Source: Chromera velia (taxonomy: Eukaryota; Sar; Chromeraceae). From it: a stretch of 64,000 nucleotides of DNA. Position 1 is the stretch's first letter. The number at the start of each line of letters is the position of its first letter. The notes beneath the pieces are model-generated. The model saw nothing but the letters and a program-made list of their open reading frames with translations. It did not search any database and had not been told where the DNA came from. Where the stretch lies: assembly GCA_018398765.1 (NCBI GenBank), contig JAHBMJ010003907.1:8925-72924 (forward strand), written 5' to 3'. Both the position numbers and the translations under genes were made by a program. Below are positions 35,032-47,707 of this stretch, one piece after another.

Positions 35032-37437
35032 CTAAAAATTATTCTTGATTCATATCAGATAAAACAGCGACAGTGCTCTAAGGTACCACTAATCACTTAT
35101 CACTTATTACTTATATTTGATCATATTTCATAGCTAGGCTCTTCTCAACCTAGTTCTCAACTGAATATTTGATTTGAGCTTGATAAGCGCTACTTCGAAT
35201 CTAGCTTCGAATTAAATCAAATCAAATAAAATCAATTTAATCAAATTAAACATAGCCACTAAGCTATAGGATCGAGGACATATTTCACCAAAATGAATCT
35301 TATGTAGCAGCGACAGAATTTGTATAGGCTGCTAGGCAGGCTGAGGCTGCCACTAGGGCTGCCACTGCCTGCCAGTCAGATTGTTTGTTCCCCTAGCGTT
35401 CCCCCCCCTAGTCTGCATGTGTTTGCAGTCTCGATCTGCGTCTCTCTCTAGGTCTCTCCTATTCAAAGTTCAGTCTTTGCACGACGACGCACGGGCATGT
35501 CTTCCTAGATGTCTTCTACCCTTGCGAACGCATGATCTGGCAGATTAATTGGTACTGGTCCGAACAGCACCTCATCCTGGCCACCCCCTCTCCAACACGG
35601 TCGACGCACTCCTCTCAGACTCTCGGCCTGCCTGCTTGCCAGAGAGGCCCTGCATGCCTAGCTGCATGCTTAACTCCGCCGCAGTCCCAGACTCCCGGTC
35701 ACCCCCCCATCCTGCCCCAATCCGTAGAACCTCTTCGTCAAAGTCCCCGGACAGTTAACTGCAGTTAGCAGGCCTTCGTTGACGGTCGATCCCTCGATCC
35801 ACGCGTGCGTGCCTTCAAGTTCAAGTAAGCCGTCTCGTCTAGGCAGGACCTCATGCACCTCAGTGCAATCCCCTCATCTCCTCAATCCGTCGGCTCTTGC
35901 GCCTCCCAACCCTTCATTCCCACCCATGCAGCCGCCCTCGCTTGATCAATCAAATTTCAAGGGACGAAAGTTCAGACAGACTCTCAAAGTCAATGCACGC
36001 TGTCTATTCAAGCGCTTGCCGATCCCCCTTCTATTGATTGAAAGGCATAAACACCCCCTGTCCTTTAATTCCGAGGACATCCTCTTGACACCCCCCCCCC
36101 CCCCCCCAAGCCCCCTTTCCCCACCCCCCCGTGACCCCCACGCATTGACGGTCCTCTTCTATTCTGGGAGAAGAGAGACAGAGGCAGACAGGCAGGACGA
36201 TTGCATGCCTACACACAAAGCGATAGACAGGCTGCCAGCCAAACACAGACACCAACAAAGAGTGGGCATGCGTGCATTCAAAAAACAATCCATCGATCGA
36301 CCCAAAGAGAGAAACACAACACATAGAATGAACCCGACCGGTCCCGAGTCGAATCAGATAATCAACAAAAAAGGCATGCAGTCGAACACGAGCACAGAAT
36401 TTGCATTCAATTGGTTCGGCATGCAGGTGGCAAAGCAGGGAAGGGAAACAGCCAGCTAGCCAGGGCTTCCTCCCATCGACCAATTGACCCTCCAATGCTT
36501 GCACGACTTCTTCTCTTCTCTCTTCTCCCTCCCACAAGGATCATGCACGCTCGATCAATCGATCAACCCAGGCTCGATCGACCATGCAGACAGACCATCT
36601 GACAGATCGATCACTCATTCGATTCTCATCCATCCATCGATCGATCCAATACTCCCTCCCTCCAGCTACAACGACGAAGAAACGAAAATGCAACGATCAT
36701 GCTGCACACATCGATCAATCAATCAATCAATCATTGAGTCAATTCAATCTCCAGGATCCATGCATCTACTCTCTTCACTTCGATCGAACCAGCTCTTCTC
36801 CAACTGAATCAGCATGCTGCATGACGGTACCTCGATTCGATCTCCATCAATCCATCCATGCATCAGTCTATCAATCAAATCAATCGAATCGATGAAGGCC
36901 GGGGGCTCTGTCCTGTTCTGTCCTTGCCCCATGCACGCATCCATGCAGAGAGTCCGAACTTCTTTGCCATTTGCTCATTCATGAATGCACTCACATGCAC
37001 GCATTAGGAAAAAAAGACCCTAGATAAAGAGGTCAGATTGATAGGATGAATTATCCTAAAGTGCGTTGTAGTTCAGACATCACAGACAGCAAGAAAAAGA
37101 AAGGAAGATCTCTTATCGCGACGAACCTTTATGTCATTGAATGAGATTTGTCTTTTACGTAGCTTTACCTCTTTTAGGGAGAAAGAAAAAAATAATGAAT
37201 AGGTAAAAGATCAGAGCTTCTGTAGACAAATTATCATGCCAGTAGAAGTCTACCTACCTACTTACCTCCTTTCTTTATCCTAACGATGGATGCTCTGCCC
37301 GCCTTTGCCTAGAAAAAAAGAATGATCATCAGATAGTCTCCCCCCCAAATAAACATCTCTACGCCCCTCCCTTCTTTAATTTATTCCTTCTTTAATCCCA
37401 ACCCCTGAAAACTCCCACCCCCCCCCGTACCTACCTC
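34962..37437. other. Spacer with simple repeats
   Basis: No gene is supported. It contains an (AT)n run at 35000-35029, a C-rich stretch around 36091-36107, and dense ATCGATC/ATCAATC-type repeats over about 36540-36900. The frame at 35779-36459 is compositionally biased and lacks any recognisable protein feature. The last part is 3' flank of the RBBP6-like gene. Confidence 0.7.
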
Positions 37438-40115
37438 CTAGGAATAGAAGGAACGCGGGGCGGCCTGGGGGGGCAGACCGCTCCTCCCATGCACCTGCGC
37501 ACTGCCATCAAAGGGGACCGCAGGAGGAGCGCAGGGTCCTTGGCCCCCCCCAAAGGCCTGCGCCCCTCCACCCCAACAACCATATGCTCCCTCCCCCCCT
37601 CCCCCGAAACCGTTCGGAGGGTGAGAGGGAGGAGGTCCTGCTTGCTGCTGCCCTGCTGCTGTGTCTGATGATCCTCCTGTTCGTGTCCGAAAGAAAAAGT
37701 GACTGCTGTTCGATGACGACCCATACTGATCCACATACTCATGCTGCTGCTGCTGCTGTGGCGGCTGTCCGTGCCCCCCGACTGGTTGAACGTATTGCTG
37801 CTGCCACTGGGACACCCCTGCTGCCGGACGGAGCTCGACCTTCTTTCGCGGCTGCTGATGCTCACCTCCACCCATGCAGTTTCCGTGACTGGCCGCGCCC
37901 TGGTGGTGAGGGGGTGCAGGCGGGGAGTGCACTAGGACGCCGTTGCGAACTGTGCCCCCCCTCTCCCTCTCCTCTGCCTCAACAGCCGCTCGGGATTTCA
38001 AGGTCACTCGACCGGTGGCTGCTGACTGCTGCTGCTGCTGTGCCTGTGGGTGGACGCTTAGGACTGCGGCCGGGGGAGGGACACCAAAAGATGACGAGGC
38101 AGCACCGTACAAGGACACGCCCACACCGGAACCGTCTCCTTGCCCCTCACTGCTGGATGGGTGCTGGGCATTTGTCGAACCTCGAAAGTCAAATCCAGCC
38201 TGCTGTGCCTGCTGGTGTGTTCCAGGCTGCTGCTGAGGAAGAGAAGGTCGGGGTCGAAATGTGAGGGCCGCATTTGAGTGTGCTGGCCCCACGATCTCCA
38301 CCTCGTCGACACCCTGCAGGGAGAAGGGAAAGGGGGGAGGGAAGAGACAGAAGACAGGCAGGGACAAAAAAGCACTTTGTGAGCAGAAGCACAGGGGAAG
38401 AGAGAGAAGCACCCATCACGACAGATGACGGATCAAAGAAAGAACTGGACCCAAAAAGACAAACACTGATCAGACAAAGACAAAGAAGCAGAACGTGACC
38501 CCGAGCAGCATCGGAAGAGAAAAAGAAGCGTTGCTGTTCAGATTGTACCGCAGCGGGACAAGAGCGAAACAAAGCAGGGCGACAGCAGAAAGGGTGTGCG
38601 TGCGTCAAAGTAAACACAGCAGCGAAGAGGCGCACCCATCACGGGAGAGGAGGTGCTCTGGGACGACAGAAGAGACCGGAAGAGAGGGTTAGAAAGAAAC
38701 GATAAGTTAGCAGGGAAAAAAGAGAGGAACAAAGGAGCCGATCGAAAAAGAGGAGAGAAAACCGCAGGTAAGAAAACGGGGGACAAAAAGCAATGGAAGC
38801 GAGCGCGGCGGTGGTGGGACAGAATATGAATAAGATCGTCTGGATGCTTAACTAATCGACTAACCATTGCATCATCGGTTTGTTTCTTCTGTTCATCTTC
38901 TCCTTCTGCATCTGAATCGATTTGGATGAGGGGGGCAACCCTTTTGATCTTTGTTTGGCCTTGATCCCCCACCTCGATCACCTCCCCTGTCCACTCCACC
39001 TTCCTCTTTGCCCTTCCATTCTCCACAGGAGGAGGGGCTACGGAGACATGATCGGGGGGGGCGGTCTCAGCAGGTGGACTGTCACTAGTCACCCCCATGT
39101 TCTCATCTGCCAGCTCTTGCTCTTCCTCGTCCTCACTATCTGATGAGGAGTCTGAAGAGGAGTCCGAGGAGGAAGAGTCAGAGGAAGAAGAGGAGGAAGA
39201 GGAAGAAGAGGAATCGGATGAGGACCCATCATCACCTTCCTCCCCCTCCACACCATTCTGAGACGAGGCCTTCCTATTCCCCCTCGCAGCCAGTTTGATC
39301 TTTTCCTTCAAAAGAATCATCAATTTCTTCTTCTCCAGCTTTTGACGTTTCTTTTCGGCTTGGAACGCATCAGCAGAAAGGGGTGTGGGAACTAGATGGG
39401 GAGGAACAAACACCCCAAACTTTTCAGCAGGAGTAGGGGTTCCTGGAGCTGGGCTCCTGGAAAGCGGACCGCCAACCCCCTTCTGAGAGTTTTCGGTACG
39501 TGGCGAAGACCCACCACGCTGGCTTTGCTGCGGGGGATTGAGAGCCCCCCGCCCCGGGGACGGAGAAGTGGCTCTTAAGGGCTTCCCCCCCTGTCCAAAG
39601 AACCCATCTGGTTGAGGGCACACCGAAGACCCCGTCGGGGATGGACGGCAACGCCCGTCAGTGGACCCCGACACTGAGCTCGATTCCCACCCTCCACTTC
39701 CATGTGCGGGCACGGAAGCCCCTCTAACAGACCCATCATCTGGCTCGGATCTGCGAGAACTGCTACCTGGACCCCCTGGGATTCGTTTCGGTTTGAGGAT
39801 TCCAGACTCGAAATTCTCCATCTGCTTCTGCTCAGTGGCGGAAGGATGAACAACGAAGGCCTTTTGAATCCGTTGGTTGATGGAACGGACAACGGAATTC
39901 GGAATCAGTCGCCCTCCGTAGCAAGGTTGGTGACATTTTGGGCACTGATCCTGCAAAAGGAAGGAAAGAAAAAGAAAACAAGGAAGGACGTACGAAAAGG
40001 TCACTTCAAGATTGCTGTATGCACCTGTGTGTGGGTGTGGGTAAGAATGAAAGCAGATCACGAACGGTGTTGTGTGGGAGGAGGAAAAAGTGAGTCAAAA
40101 CCAGGAACAGTGCAG

Positions 40116-40146
<31 letters not shown>

Positions 40147-41013
40147 GCACAGAGAGAGAGAGAGAGAAAAGGGAACAAACGAAAGGAACCCCTCAGCTCG
40201 TCAACACCCCCACAAATACTCCCCGAAGAGTCGACCAACCATTGTCTGAGGATTCTCGAGATGCTTCAGAATGCACATATGGCAGAAGGTCTCCTGACAG
40301 CACTGAACTGTCACTGCATCGTTGGCGATGTTTTTGCACAAGGGGCAGGACAGAGCAGCTACAGCAGGAACCATCCCGAAACCAAAAGCTGTACGCATTT
40401 TCCATCGGGGGTCTTTTGCATAGATCTGGAGATGTTTTGAGAGCTGGGAATCGTCCATGGGAACCAAAGTGTGAAGCTCCCCATCAGGGGTAATGAGAAT
40501 CTCGTGGTGATCGTCGAACTCATCACGCGAAATCCGACGCAAGTTACTACGAGGAATGCCTCCCACTTTCCTCACTTTCTTTGGAGCATCTGGACCAAGG
40601 GGACAGTCCCATACGAAGTGCCCCTTCCTCCCGCACTTATAACAAAAATACCCCCTTTGGGGTGGTACATCTTGCCCTTCGGCCTCCCCAGCTTTCAACG
40701 TCAGGTTCCTTCTAAAAGGTTGCTGTGTGACCAAAGTGTTGACACTCGGTCGACGGGGCGGTGGCCGTGGGAGAGCTGTACCTGCTGGCGCCCCTCCCGT
40801 TCCTTTTCCCTCACCCCCATCTTTCGTCCAAGTCAAGTTCTGGTACTTGCTTGGACGTTTCTGATGATGACGGGCATTACTGTATCCCAACACAGGCCCT
40901 TGCTCAGGTCTAGAAGACGAAGAAGCCGATTGGTCCGGCTGGTCGTCAAACAGTGCATTGCCAGCCATATCAGCTTGGTGCTCCGCATGTTGACGCCCAT
41001 GAGCCATCTGCAT
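37438..41013 (-). CDS. RBBP6/Mpe1-type RING and zinc-knuckle protein
   Basis: Exons in coding order: 41013-40240, 39950-38865, 38313-37438, all phase 0, 912 codons including stop. Relatives (yeast Mpe1, animal RBBP6) belong to the nuclear cleavage and polyadenylation complex and carry a RING/U-box linked to ubiquitin transfer. The order here matches: a CCHC knuckle (CYKCGRKGHFVWDC), the GIPRSNLRRI segment that follows the knuckle in this family, then a RING-like domain. That domain starts CPLCKNIANDAV, continues CCQETFCHMC, and is completed across the intron by DQCPKCHQPC, ending in IPNSVVRSINQRI. A long acidic Ser tract (EGDDGSSSDSSSS onward), Lys/Arg-rich helix and Gln/Pro/Gly-rich tail follow. 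The usual N-terminal DWNN ubiquitin-like domain was not found. An acceptor-like GATGCAG sits right at the first ATG, so upstream exons may exist toward 41300. Divergent from the secreted-protein gene at 41783. Confidence 0.88.
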
Positions 41014-41782
41014 CCTTCACAGCCGACTCTCTGCGAGCAAAATACCACCTTTACCTGTCCCACAAGAAACTCTTTGCGCTTGAAACGTTTCGAGTCGTGC
41101 AAGACAAGAGATTCGCTTTTCTGAAGATGGGCAATGACCCGAAAGGAGTGCTGAGCATTCACACGTGCTGTCTTGTGACTTGGAAGGACCTAACAGCAGC
41201 ACTTCCAGACCAGTTACCTCGATCTCAACCGTAATTCACGCATGGTGACGTTGAGGTTGTGGTTTCTTGTCGAGTCCTGGCTCCCGCTCCGTGAAAGAGA
41301 ATTTCTTCGATGTGAAACCGCAATTCAGGTTTCGAAATGTGCCCCCCAAGCCGAACTGAAGGTTTTACGGGGCCTGAAGCAGTGTCAAAAAAAAAATTAT
41401 GCGAAATTAAAAATTCAAAGAATTCTCAGGGCCTCATAATTAAGCCGCGCAAAATTAATAGCAAACGTTGAGCTGCCCTCCGAGGCAATTAACATATATA
41501 GCTCAATCTCTGTATTCTGTTGATTTAATTTCTTCTTTGTTCTGCAACAGAAATTATACGTACATGAATTGCATGATTTTAATTGTCGATCGAAATTAAT
41601 TAACGCACTGTGTCACATCGTGTGCGTGCTTTCTGGAACTGAGTCACTGAGCGCTCTGGGGGCAAGCAAGCCGTGCATAAGGCCGCGGCGGAAACCTTTC
41701 CTCTTGCGAGATCGCATTTGCACTGCCAAGCGTCGCTCGGCACTTTCAAACCGATCGATTTTCAAAGCGATCGTTCGTGACC
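41014..41782. promoter_or_regulatory. Divergent upstream region of RBBP6-like and secreted-protein genes
   Basis: This interval separates two genes transcribed away from each other. Part of it (41014-41260) may hold 5' exons of the RBBP6-like gene: on the minus strand an ATG near 41243 in the context TCACCATG is followed by possible short exons, but none encodes a recognisable DWNN domain. An AT-rich block (about 41390-41620) is the most promoter-like part; no specific element is claimed. Confidence 0.45.
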
Positions 41783-43190
41783 ATGCGCAGTTTCGCCCTC
41801 CTTTCCGCGTTCGCCCTTATGCACTGGCTCTGTGAAGCCAGGAGTTTTCGGCTTGAACAGCAGCTGGCAGAACCCGAAACGACCAGTGAGATCCTGGCCG
41901 CCCTGGAGGACACTGGAGTTGATCTTGAAGACCGGTCACAGACGGTCAAAGATGTTGTGAGTGCTTGCCGTTGAAATCCAAAGTGTCTTTTTTCGGCTCC
42001 GTAAAGGGAGCAAATTTTTGCTTGCGCGAAGGGAACAGGCCGACGCGTCGTCCAAGCTCGCTGCGAACATCGAAAGCCAGAGCGCTGCCGTGCTGGATAC
42101 TCCTCGTGATGTTGACGCTTCAAGCTCAGAAAGCATGCTTCGGTTGAAAGTGAAGGCGGAGCTGACCGAGTTCAGTGTCAGTTAGACTGCCAGGGTCGAC
42201 CTTCTGTTTTTCATCAGCCCGCGTTCAGTGGACTTCGGCCTTGAAATCGGAATGGCTGGTGACGTTCCTGCAGGACTTTGGATACGGCAATCTTGTCCTT
42301 GGGGACGTGTCCTCTCAGTACTTCAAGATTCTGGACCCTTTGTGTAAGCTGAAAGATGAAACTTGGCCGTGGTTGCCTCGATGTCGTTTGAGTATCAACC
42401 CATGTTTGACGTTGCAGCGAAATCGACCAAGCAGGAGTACTACCTCTCTTCGATGCAACATCTCGACGCTATTCCCAACACGAAGGCTTGTTTCGGTTTC
42501 TTCTACAAGCAAGCCAGCGCCAACATCCTCAAGTTTTGCGCCAAGGACTCCTTCACCAGGGAGTAAGCTTTCTGCGGTTTGTAATGGTAGTGGTGCTGGA
42601 AATCTGGTGTGAGCTTTCGCTCTGCTCTCAAACATTCTGCAGCCACTTGCTTGACAAGCTTCTCCTGGCAAAAGGGATCCTGGATACGAGCGCCTCTTCC
42701 CCGTCCCCATCCTCGGAGGAGGAGAGTCGGTAGTCCTTCCTCTCCTCACTTGGCAAAGTTCTTTAAGGGAGCGATTGTTCTGCATGCTCAAATGCGTGGC
42801 AATGCAGCTGAACTTCCGGCCACGTCCACCAAAGACTACAGGTCTGCTCGGCAAAGAAATTGGCAGCATGGTTTCAGAGGACGTACGGCAGAAGGACCAT
42901 CTACGCACACGTTCGAGCTCGACACCCATGTTCTTGCAGATGGTATGTCTACCAGAAGAAGCTCGAGGCCGCCGCAAAGGGTACGAAGGCCGATCTCGCA
43001 TCTGTAAGTGAAACCCCAGCGAGCCAGAAAAAACTTGCAAGTGATATTGTTCGATCAAAGAGGGCATCTGCCTGATGCTTTTTTTCAGCCCGAGGAGTTC
43101 CAGAAGCGCCACCAGGTCCAAGTGGAGATTGACGCGCGGAACGCCGGGAAAAAGCAGATCTTTGTGAACGGGGAAAGGGTGTCCTTGTGA
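41783..43190 (+). CDS. Secreted or endomembrane protein, 274 residues, unknown function
   Basis: Seven short exons match in phase: 41783-41956, 42039-42176, 42229-42343, 42418-42562, 42643-42729, 42940-43003, 43089-43190. They sum to 275 codons. The N terminus MRSFALLSAFALMHWLCEA is a typical signal peptide, cleaved near CEA-RS. No transmembrane segment follows. The mature protein has an Asp/Glu/Ser-rich helical N-terminal part. A central folded-looking region follows, with FLQDFGYGNLVLGD and then ACFGFFYKQASANILKFC. A Ser/Glu linker and a Lys-rich C terminus complete it. I do not recognise the family. Two central cysteines could pair. Introns are short (52-210 bases) compared with the neighbours. 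The complete phase agreement is the main support. Confidence 0.68.
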
Positions 43191-44382
43191 ACGGTATCGG
43201 GAAGGGTTGCTGTTTGAAGTTTGAAGACAAACTGGTAACGAAGCAGAACGTCTATCAGTCATCGCGCGTTGTCCCTTTTTTGTACGAAGGTCTATTGTAA
43301 AGAGCTTCAAAACGGTTTAAATTAATTTGAAATGCTAGTAAAATTGAAAACTGTGAATGGTTTCTGTTTTTCTCACATAGCTATAGGATAGGATAGGATA
43401 GGATAGGATTAATGTCCGGAGGATTGGCCTCCTGCCCCAATGCCGAATGTCCGACGTGCGGCTTCTAGGGAAAGCGCCTAGACGCATCAGACCTCCCTGG
43501 CCGGCCTGCACAGGTCTAGCCTGTACCGCGAACGGATCACATTGAACAGTCAATCACCTGCATGTGTATAGTTTTTAAAAATTTTCTTAGTAGTTTTCCT
43601 AGTAGTCTTCCTAGCGAACGGATCACCATAGCTATAGTTTTCCTAGTAGTTTTCTGAAAATTTTTCTTACTAGTTTTTCGTAAACTAGTTCCTAAAGCTT
43701 TCCTAATCAATCAATTATATTATTTCTAAGTTTCTCTTCAGAACTTTGCTTTTTATTACCTTTTGTATTGACTATTGCATAAATATGTTTAAATGTTTTT
43801 ATAAATGGTGTAATTATTTGGGGGGGAGTGTTAACTACTCTTGGTATATGTGTCTCTGACACTCTCTATATTTTAAAATAATATTTGGATAATCGGTAGT
43901 GATTAGGCCCTGATAGGCCAATGATGCTGATCATACACTCTCTATTTTTAGGCCTTTGAAACCTTTGTAAACTCTCTGGAACGACACATTCTGACATATG
44001 ATTCTGTTAATTATATTCCGTAATACGCGCGCGCGTCGCCTTTCTCAGTCGATCGACGTGCAGGGATTACCGTCTCCCCCCGAAAACTCCCGTCTCCGAC
44101 CGACTTTATGAGTGGGCCGAAGGCCTCCTCCATCCTCCTCCTGCATGATTGAATTGAAGATGCAGAGAGAGCAAAAAGGTGGAGAGAGAATCGATTCACA
44201 AAGAACTAGAAGTAGCCGAGCCTTCACGTAAGCCTTGAATCTTCTTATACCCTCGTCGTCTGGCCACGGTCAAACGTTCACGAGGTTGTGCAGTGTGCGT
44301 CTGAAGCCGCCCGCTGTTTCGCACACCTGTGTAGAAGTCCATTCTTTTCGGATTGCTATACCATCTGCACCAAATTCGAGAG
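43191..44382. other. AT-rich spacer with a LINE fragment
   Basis: No gene is supported. It holds a LINE 3' fragment at 43383-43560 and AT-rich sequence with repeated CTAGTAGTTTTC motifs around 43590-43690. The last 300 bases should include the promoter and 5' UTR of the next gene. Confidence 0.7.
43383..43560 (-). mobile_element. LINE 3'-UTR fragment with (ATCCT)n tail
   Basis: Read on the minus strand this closely matches 57853-58023, the 3' end of the LINE described below. It ends in tandem ATCCT units, seen here as GGATA repeats at 43386-43410. It is a 5'-truncated copy containing only 3' UTR, as target-primed reverse transcription typically leaves. Confidence 0.85.
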
Positions 44383-47300
44383 ATGGTCTTCGGTTTTCTC
44401 TCGTCTGCCTTCGTGGCAGCGGCTCTGCTGTGTAGAGTAGGTAGCGGGTTTGAGTTCGTAGAGCCCCAAACAGGGGAGCGTTTTCAGAGCTCTTACAAGG
44501 GTGCGAAAGCCGGAGTGGTGACCCCGGATGAGAGACAACCTTCCTTGGAGGGAGGCGTTGATGTCGGGCTGAACTTCTCTCTTGCTGGTGCTGGATTATG
44601 GGAAACGGGTCGGTGGAAGTGGGAGTGGAAGGGATAGAAGTCCTCCGTCTTTTTGTGTGTTTCCCTTCCCGTCTCTGCTCTCACCCGTCTCCTCCGTTGG
44701 TTGGTTCAATAGTGGGCGTGCTGTCTCTGGTCCTTCCTTCTAGGCGGGGAGAAGTATGTGCCTCTGCTCTGTGTGAAGTGAACCGAAGAGGTCTCTCGTC
44801 GCCTGGAAGGATGGATGAATTGCCATCCCTGACAGCTTTCTAATTCCGCTGTTCTTTCTGTCCTAAGATTTCTCTACTCTATGTCCTGCACGATGTGTGC
44901 GCAGCCACTCAGCATGGATTGGGCAGAGTCACTCGGCCGTTCTCGTGGAAGTTTGCTTTCCCACTTCGTTTCTTCTTTCTTTGCAGAGTTTCTCTTCCAG
45001 AGCCATCGGCAAGCCGCAGTCGCTCTGTACGTTGACCCTGCTTCGGCCATCGGTGCTGCGGGGTCTGAGGCGAGGGCCCTTCCTCTTTTTGCCAACGAGA
45101 CAGATTTGCCTGACCTTACTCTTCGCTCGAGTGTCTTGTCCCTTTTGCGTGGGACGCCGTTGTTTGATGATTTGGCAAAGGCCAAAGGGGACACGTCGGC
45201 GACGGCGGTGAGAGGAAGAAAGGGTTCCCCCCCCAAAATCATTTCAAAGATGCTGGAGATCCGCCTGCTGAAGGCGACCCGGGGATGCGACCTTGTGTCT
45301 TCTCTCGGGTCTGCACTCACACGTTCCGGAGCCTCCGTCAGTCCCTTCAATTCATCTCTGCATACATGCCCTGAGTTTGGAGGGAAGGCACACCTACACA
45401 GAGAAACTGTTTGTGTGTATCCTGATTTGGTGTTTTACAGTGTTTCGGTCGGCTCAAAAGGCTTTCCTATTCCTGTCCGTTTGTTCCGCTTTCGGATACG
45501 GTGACGCGTCTTCTTTTTTTATTCTGCTCCTCTCCTCTGCTTCACGGAATCCTTTGCGTGATCGTCTCTTTCCTCCCTTTTTTTCGTTCTCTAAAACATT
45601 CCTCCACTTGTTGTAGTTGTAGCTCTGTAACCTGAGTTTCCTGTCCTCACTTCGCCCGCCGGGTTTTATTTTTTGCTGACACATTTGTTCTTCAACAAGA
45701 CAAGACGGGCATAAAGTCCTTTTCTCTTGACGTTGAGTCTGGACCCTTCTTTGACTGCTCGAATTCCTCTCTGTTGTGGTGAGAGAGATCGTCTACTCCA
45801 ATCTCTGTCTCTCTCTCTCACCCTTCTTCTGTCTGGCTCCTCACTTCTAGACCTCAATGCTTTGCCTTCTTTTCCTTCCTTTGCAGCACTCTGATGTTCT
45901 GAGGTTCCAGTCCTCTCTTCGGAGTCTGTTCGCTCAGAGCACCCGGGGGGGCCCTGTCTCCTCTCACTCGTCTGACCCTTCCTCCTCTTCGTCTTGGTAT
46001 TGTGATGAGGGGGGGGTGGAGGTGAAGAGAGAGGGAGAGGGTGTGCCCCCAGTGTCACAGGAGGAGGCAGAGAGCAGCGACAGGCCGGTTGAGGGCACAG
46101 AGACCGGCAGAGAATTGAGGAGACGGATGATGGGGGAAGGGAGCGAGGAAGACAGGGAAGAAAAAACAGACCCGACAAAGATAAAGCAGCCAATGGAAGG
46201 ACTCTTCCCCAAACCAGTTCCTGCCCATTCCTCCATCTTCATTGAGCACACAGACCCTCTAAGTCTCCGTCTCTATCTCTTAGTGCAGAGAGAGACAGGC
46301 CTAACGGGGGTCACCGAAGTGTTCCACGAATCCAACCAAGACACGGAGGGGGTACACGTGACCACTGCTCTTTTCAGTTCTTTCCTTGGCTGCTCAGCCG
46401 CCACGGACTCTATCCGTCAAGAGATTCTCGGCCTGCTTCCCCTGCCCTGGGCCCGCCCCCCTCCCCAGTGCCGGGGCCTTGTGTCCTCCGATCTCCGTCG
46501 AGATCTAGTCAGCTTCATTCCTCTGATTGCGCGAGAATCCCCCGCAGCTGTTGTGCCTGTAGACCCCCCTGTGTTGGAGGGGGGGGTTAGTCTCTGCGAT
46601 GGGGCATCTGGGCAGAATGCGGTCTCTTCAGGTTCCCTCTGGCTGTGCGTGGGAGACAATCCCACCACACGCGTTGAGATGAAGAGAGTGAGCTCAGGCG
46701 CCCTTGAGCTTATCGGAAAAGTCGTTTCGTCTTCTTCTCTTTCTTCAGTAAATTCAGAAGAGGGGGAGAAGAAACAGAAAGAGAAGGGGGAAAAGAAAGG
46801 GAAAGAGACTAAGGCGGTTTTTGGCCGAGCTAACGTGAGTTTATTCGTTGATTCCCCGTCCGTGTCCACTTTGACTTTTTTGTCCTTTCTGAGGGCAGTG
46901 CCTCGACGGGTCAAAGATCGCGCACAGATGGACGCGTGGGTGAGTGCAGTGACGTCACGTGACACCGCAGATGCCTCAGACCTCTGGACGAGTCTGCTCG
47001 CCCCCCCGCGTTCCTCCTCTTCTTCCACAGTCCCCGTACACAAGGCGATCGTCGTTGAGTTGTCAGGCACAAAAGAGGGGGTAGAAGAAGGAGAAGGGGG
47101 GGCATGGTTGTTTGTTGATCGGTTGCAGAAGTCGGTCAGAGGCCCCCTGGCAGAATCTGTCTGCAGTGGGCCTGCTTTGGAAGTGGGGGAGGGGGCCCTT
47201 CACTCTGCAACCTCTGTCCTTCTGTCCATCACCGGCCCTTCCCTCCCTCCTGTGTCCTCCTCCTCTCACTCCGCTGTTTTAAAAGGGGAAGCATATGAAG

Positions 47301-47707
47301 AATCGATTGTTTCGCGTGACGAACAGGAGGAACTGTCGAGAGGGAAGCCGAAGCCCTCCCCCAGAGCACTGACGTTTGTTTGGAGACAGGCGGAGGGACT
47401 GACGGTCCTTTCGGATGGTGAGGAGGCAGGGGAGATCAGGGGAGCGGGGGTGGCGTGCCGATTGATGGCCGCCCTTCTGGCTGCAGATGAGGAGACAGAG
47501 ACGGGGGCGGGCGGCGTGAAGGTTTCTGAGGGGGGGGAGGGAATGAAAGAGGTGGTAGAGGGGGAGAGAGGGAAGGGAAAGGGGAGCTCGGATGGCAGCA
47601 CTGCACAGTGGGTTTCTGTCTCGGGGGGGGCGCGGTTTGGCTCGGCCACCCGAGAGCGTTTGCTCGAGATTGCAGAGTCGTTGGAGGAGGGAGAGAGTGT
47701 GAATTGA
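44383..47707 (+). CDS. Large secreted-type protein, 791 residues, unknown function
   Basis: Exons 44383-44587, 44987-45336 and 45887-47707 are phase-consistent and sum to 792 codons. The start MVFGFLSSAFVAAALLCRVGSG is a good signal peptide. The next part includes EFLFQSHRQAAVALYVDPAS and LFANETDLPDL. The last exon encodes HSDVLRFQSSLRSLFAQ, an acidic Ser/Glu linker, then alternating hydrophobic strand-like stretches (SIFIEHTDPLSLRLYLLVQ, SLWLCVGDN, KAIVVELSGT) separated by Lys/Glu- and Gly-rich inserts. No family was recognised. Length and layout suggest a lumenal or extracellular multidomain protein expanded by low-complexity insertions. The exon 1 donor (GTGCTG at 44588) was chosen on phase; an extra small exon near 44913 is an alternative. 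Ends with SLEEGESVN. Confidence 0.68.

Noticed and set aside
35779-36459. 226-codon plus-strand frame
   Set aside because: Biased composition, includes a poly-C run, no splice or domain support.
42315-43310. 331-codon minus-strand frame
   Set aside because: Antisense to seven phased plus-strand exons of the secreted-protein gene.
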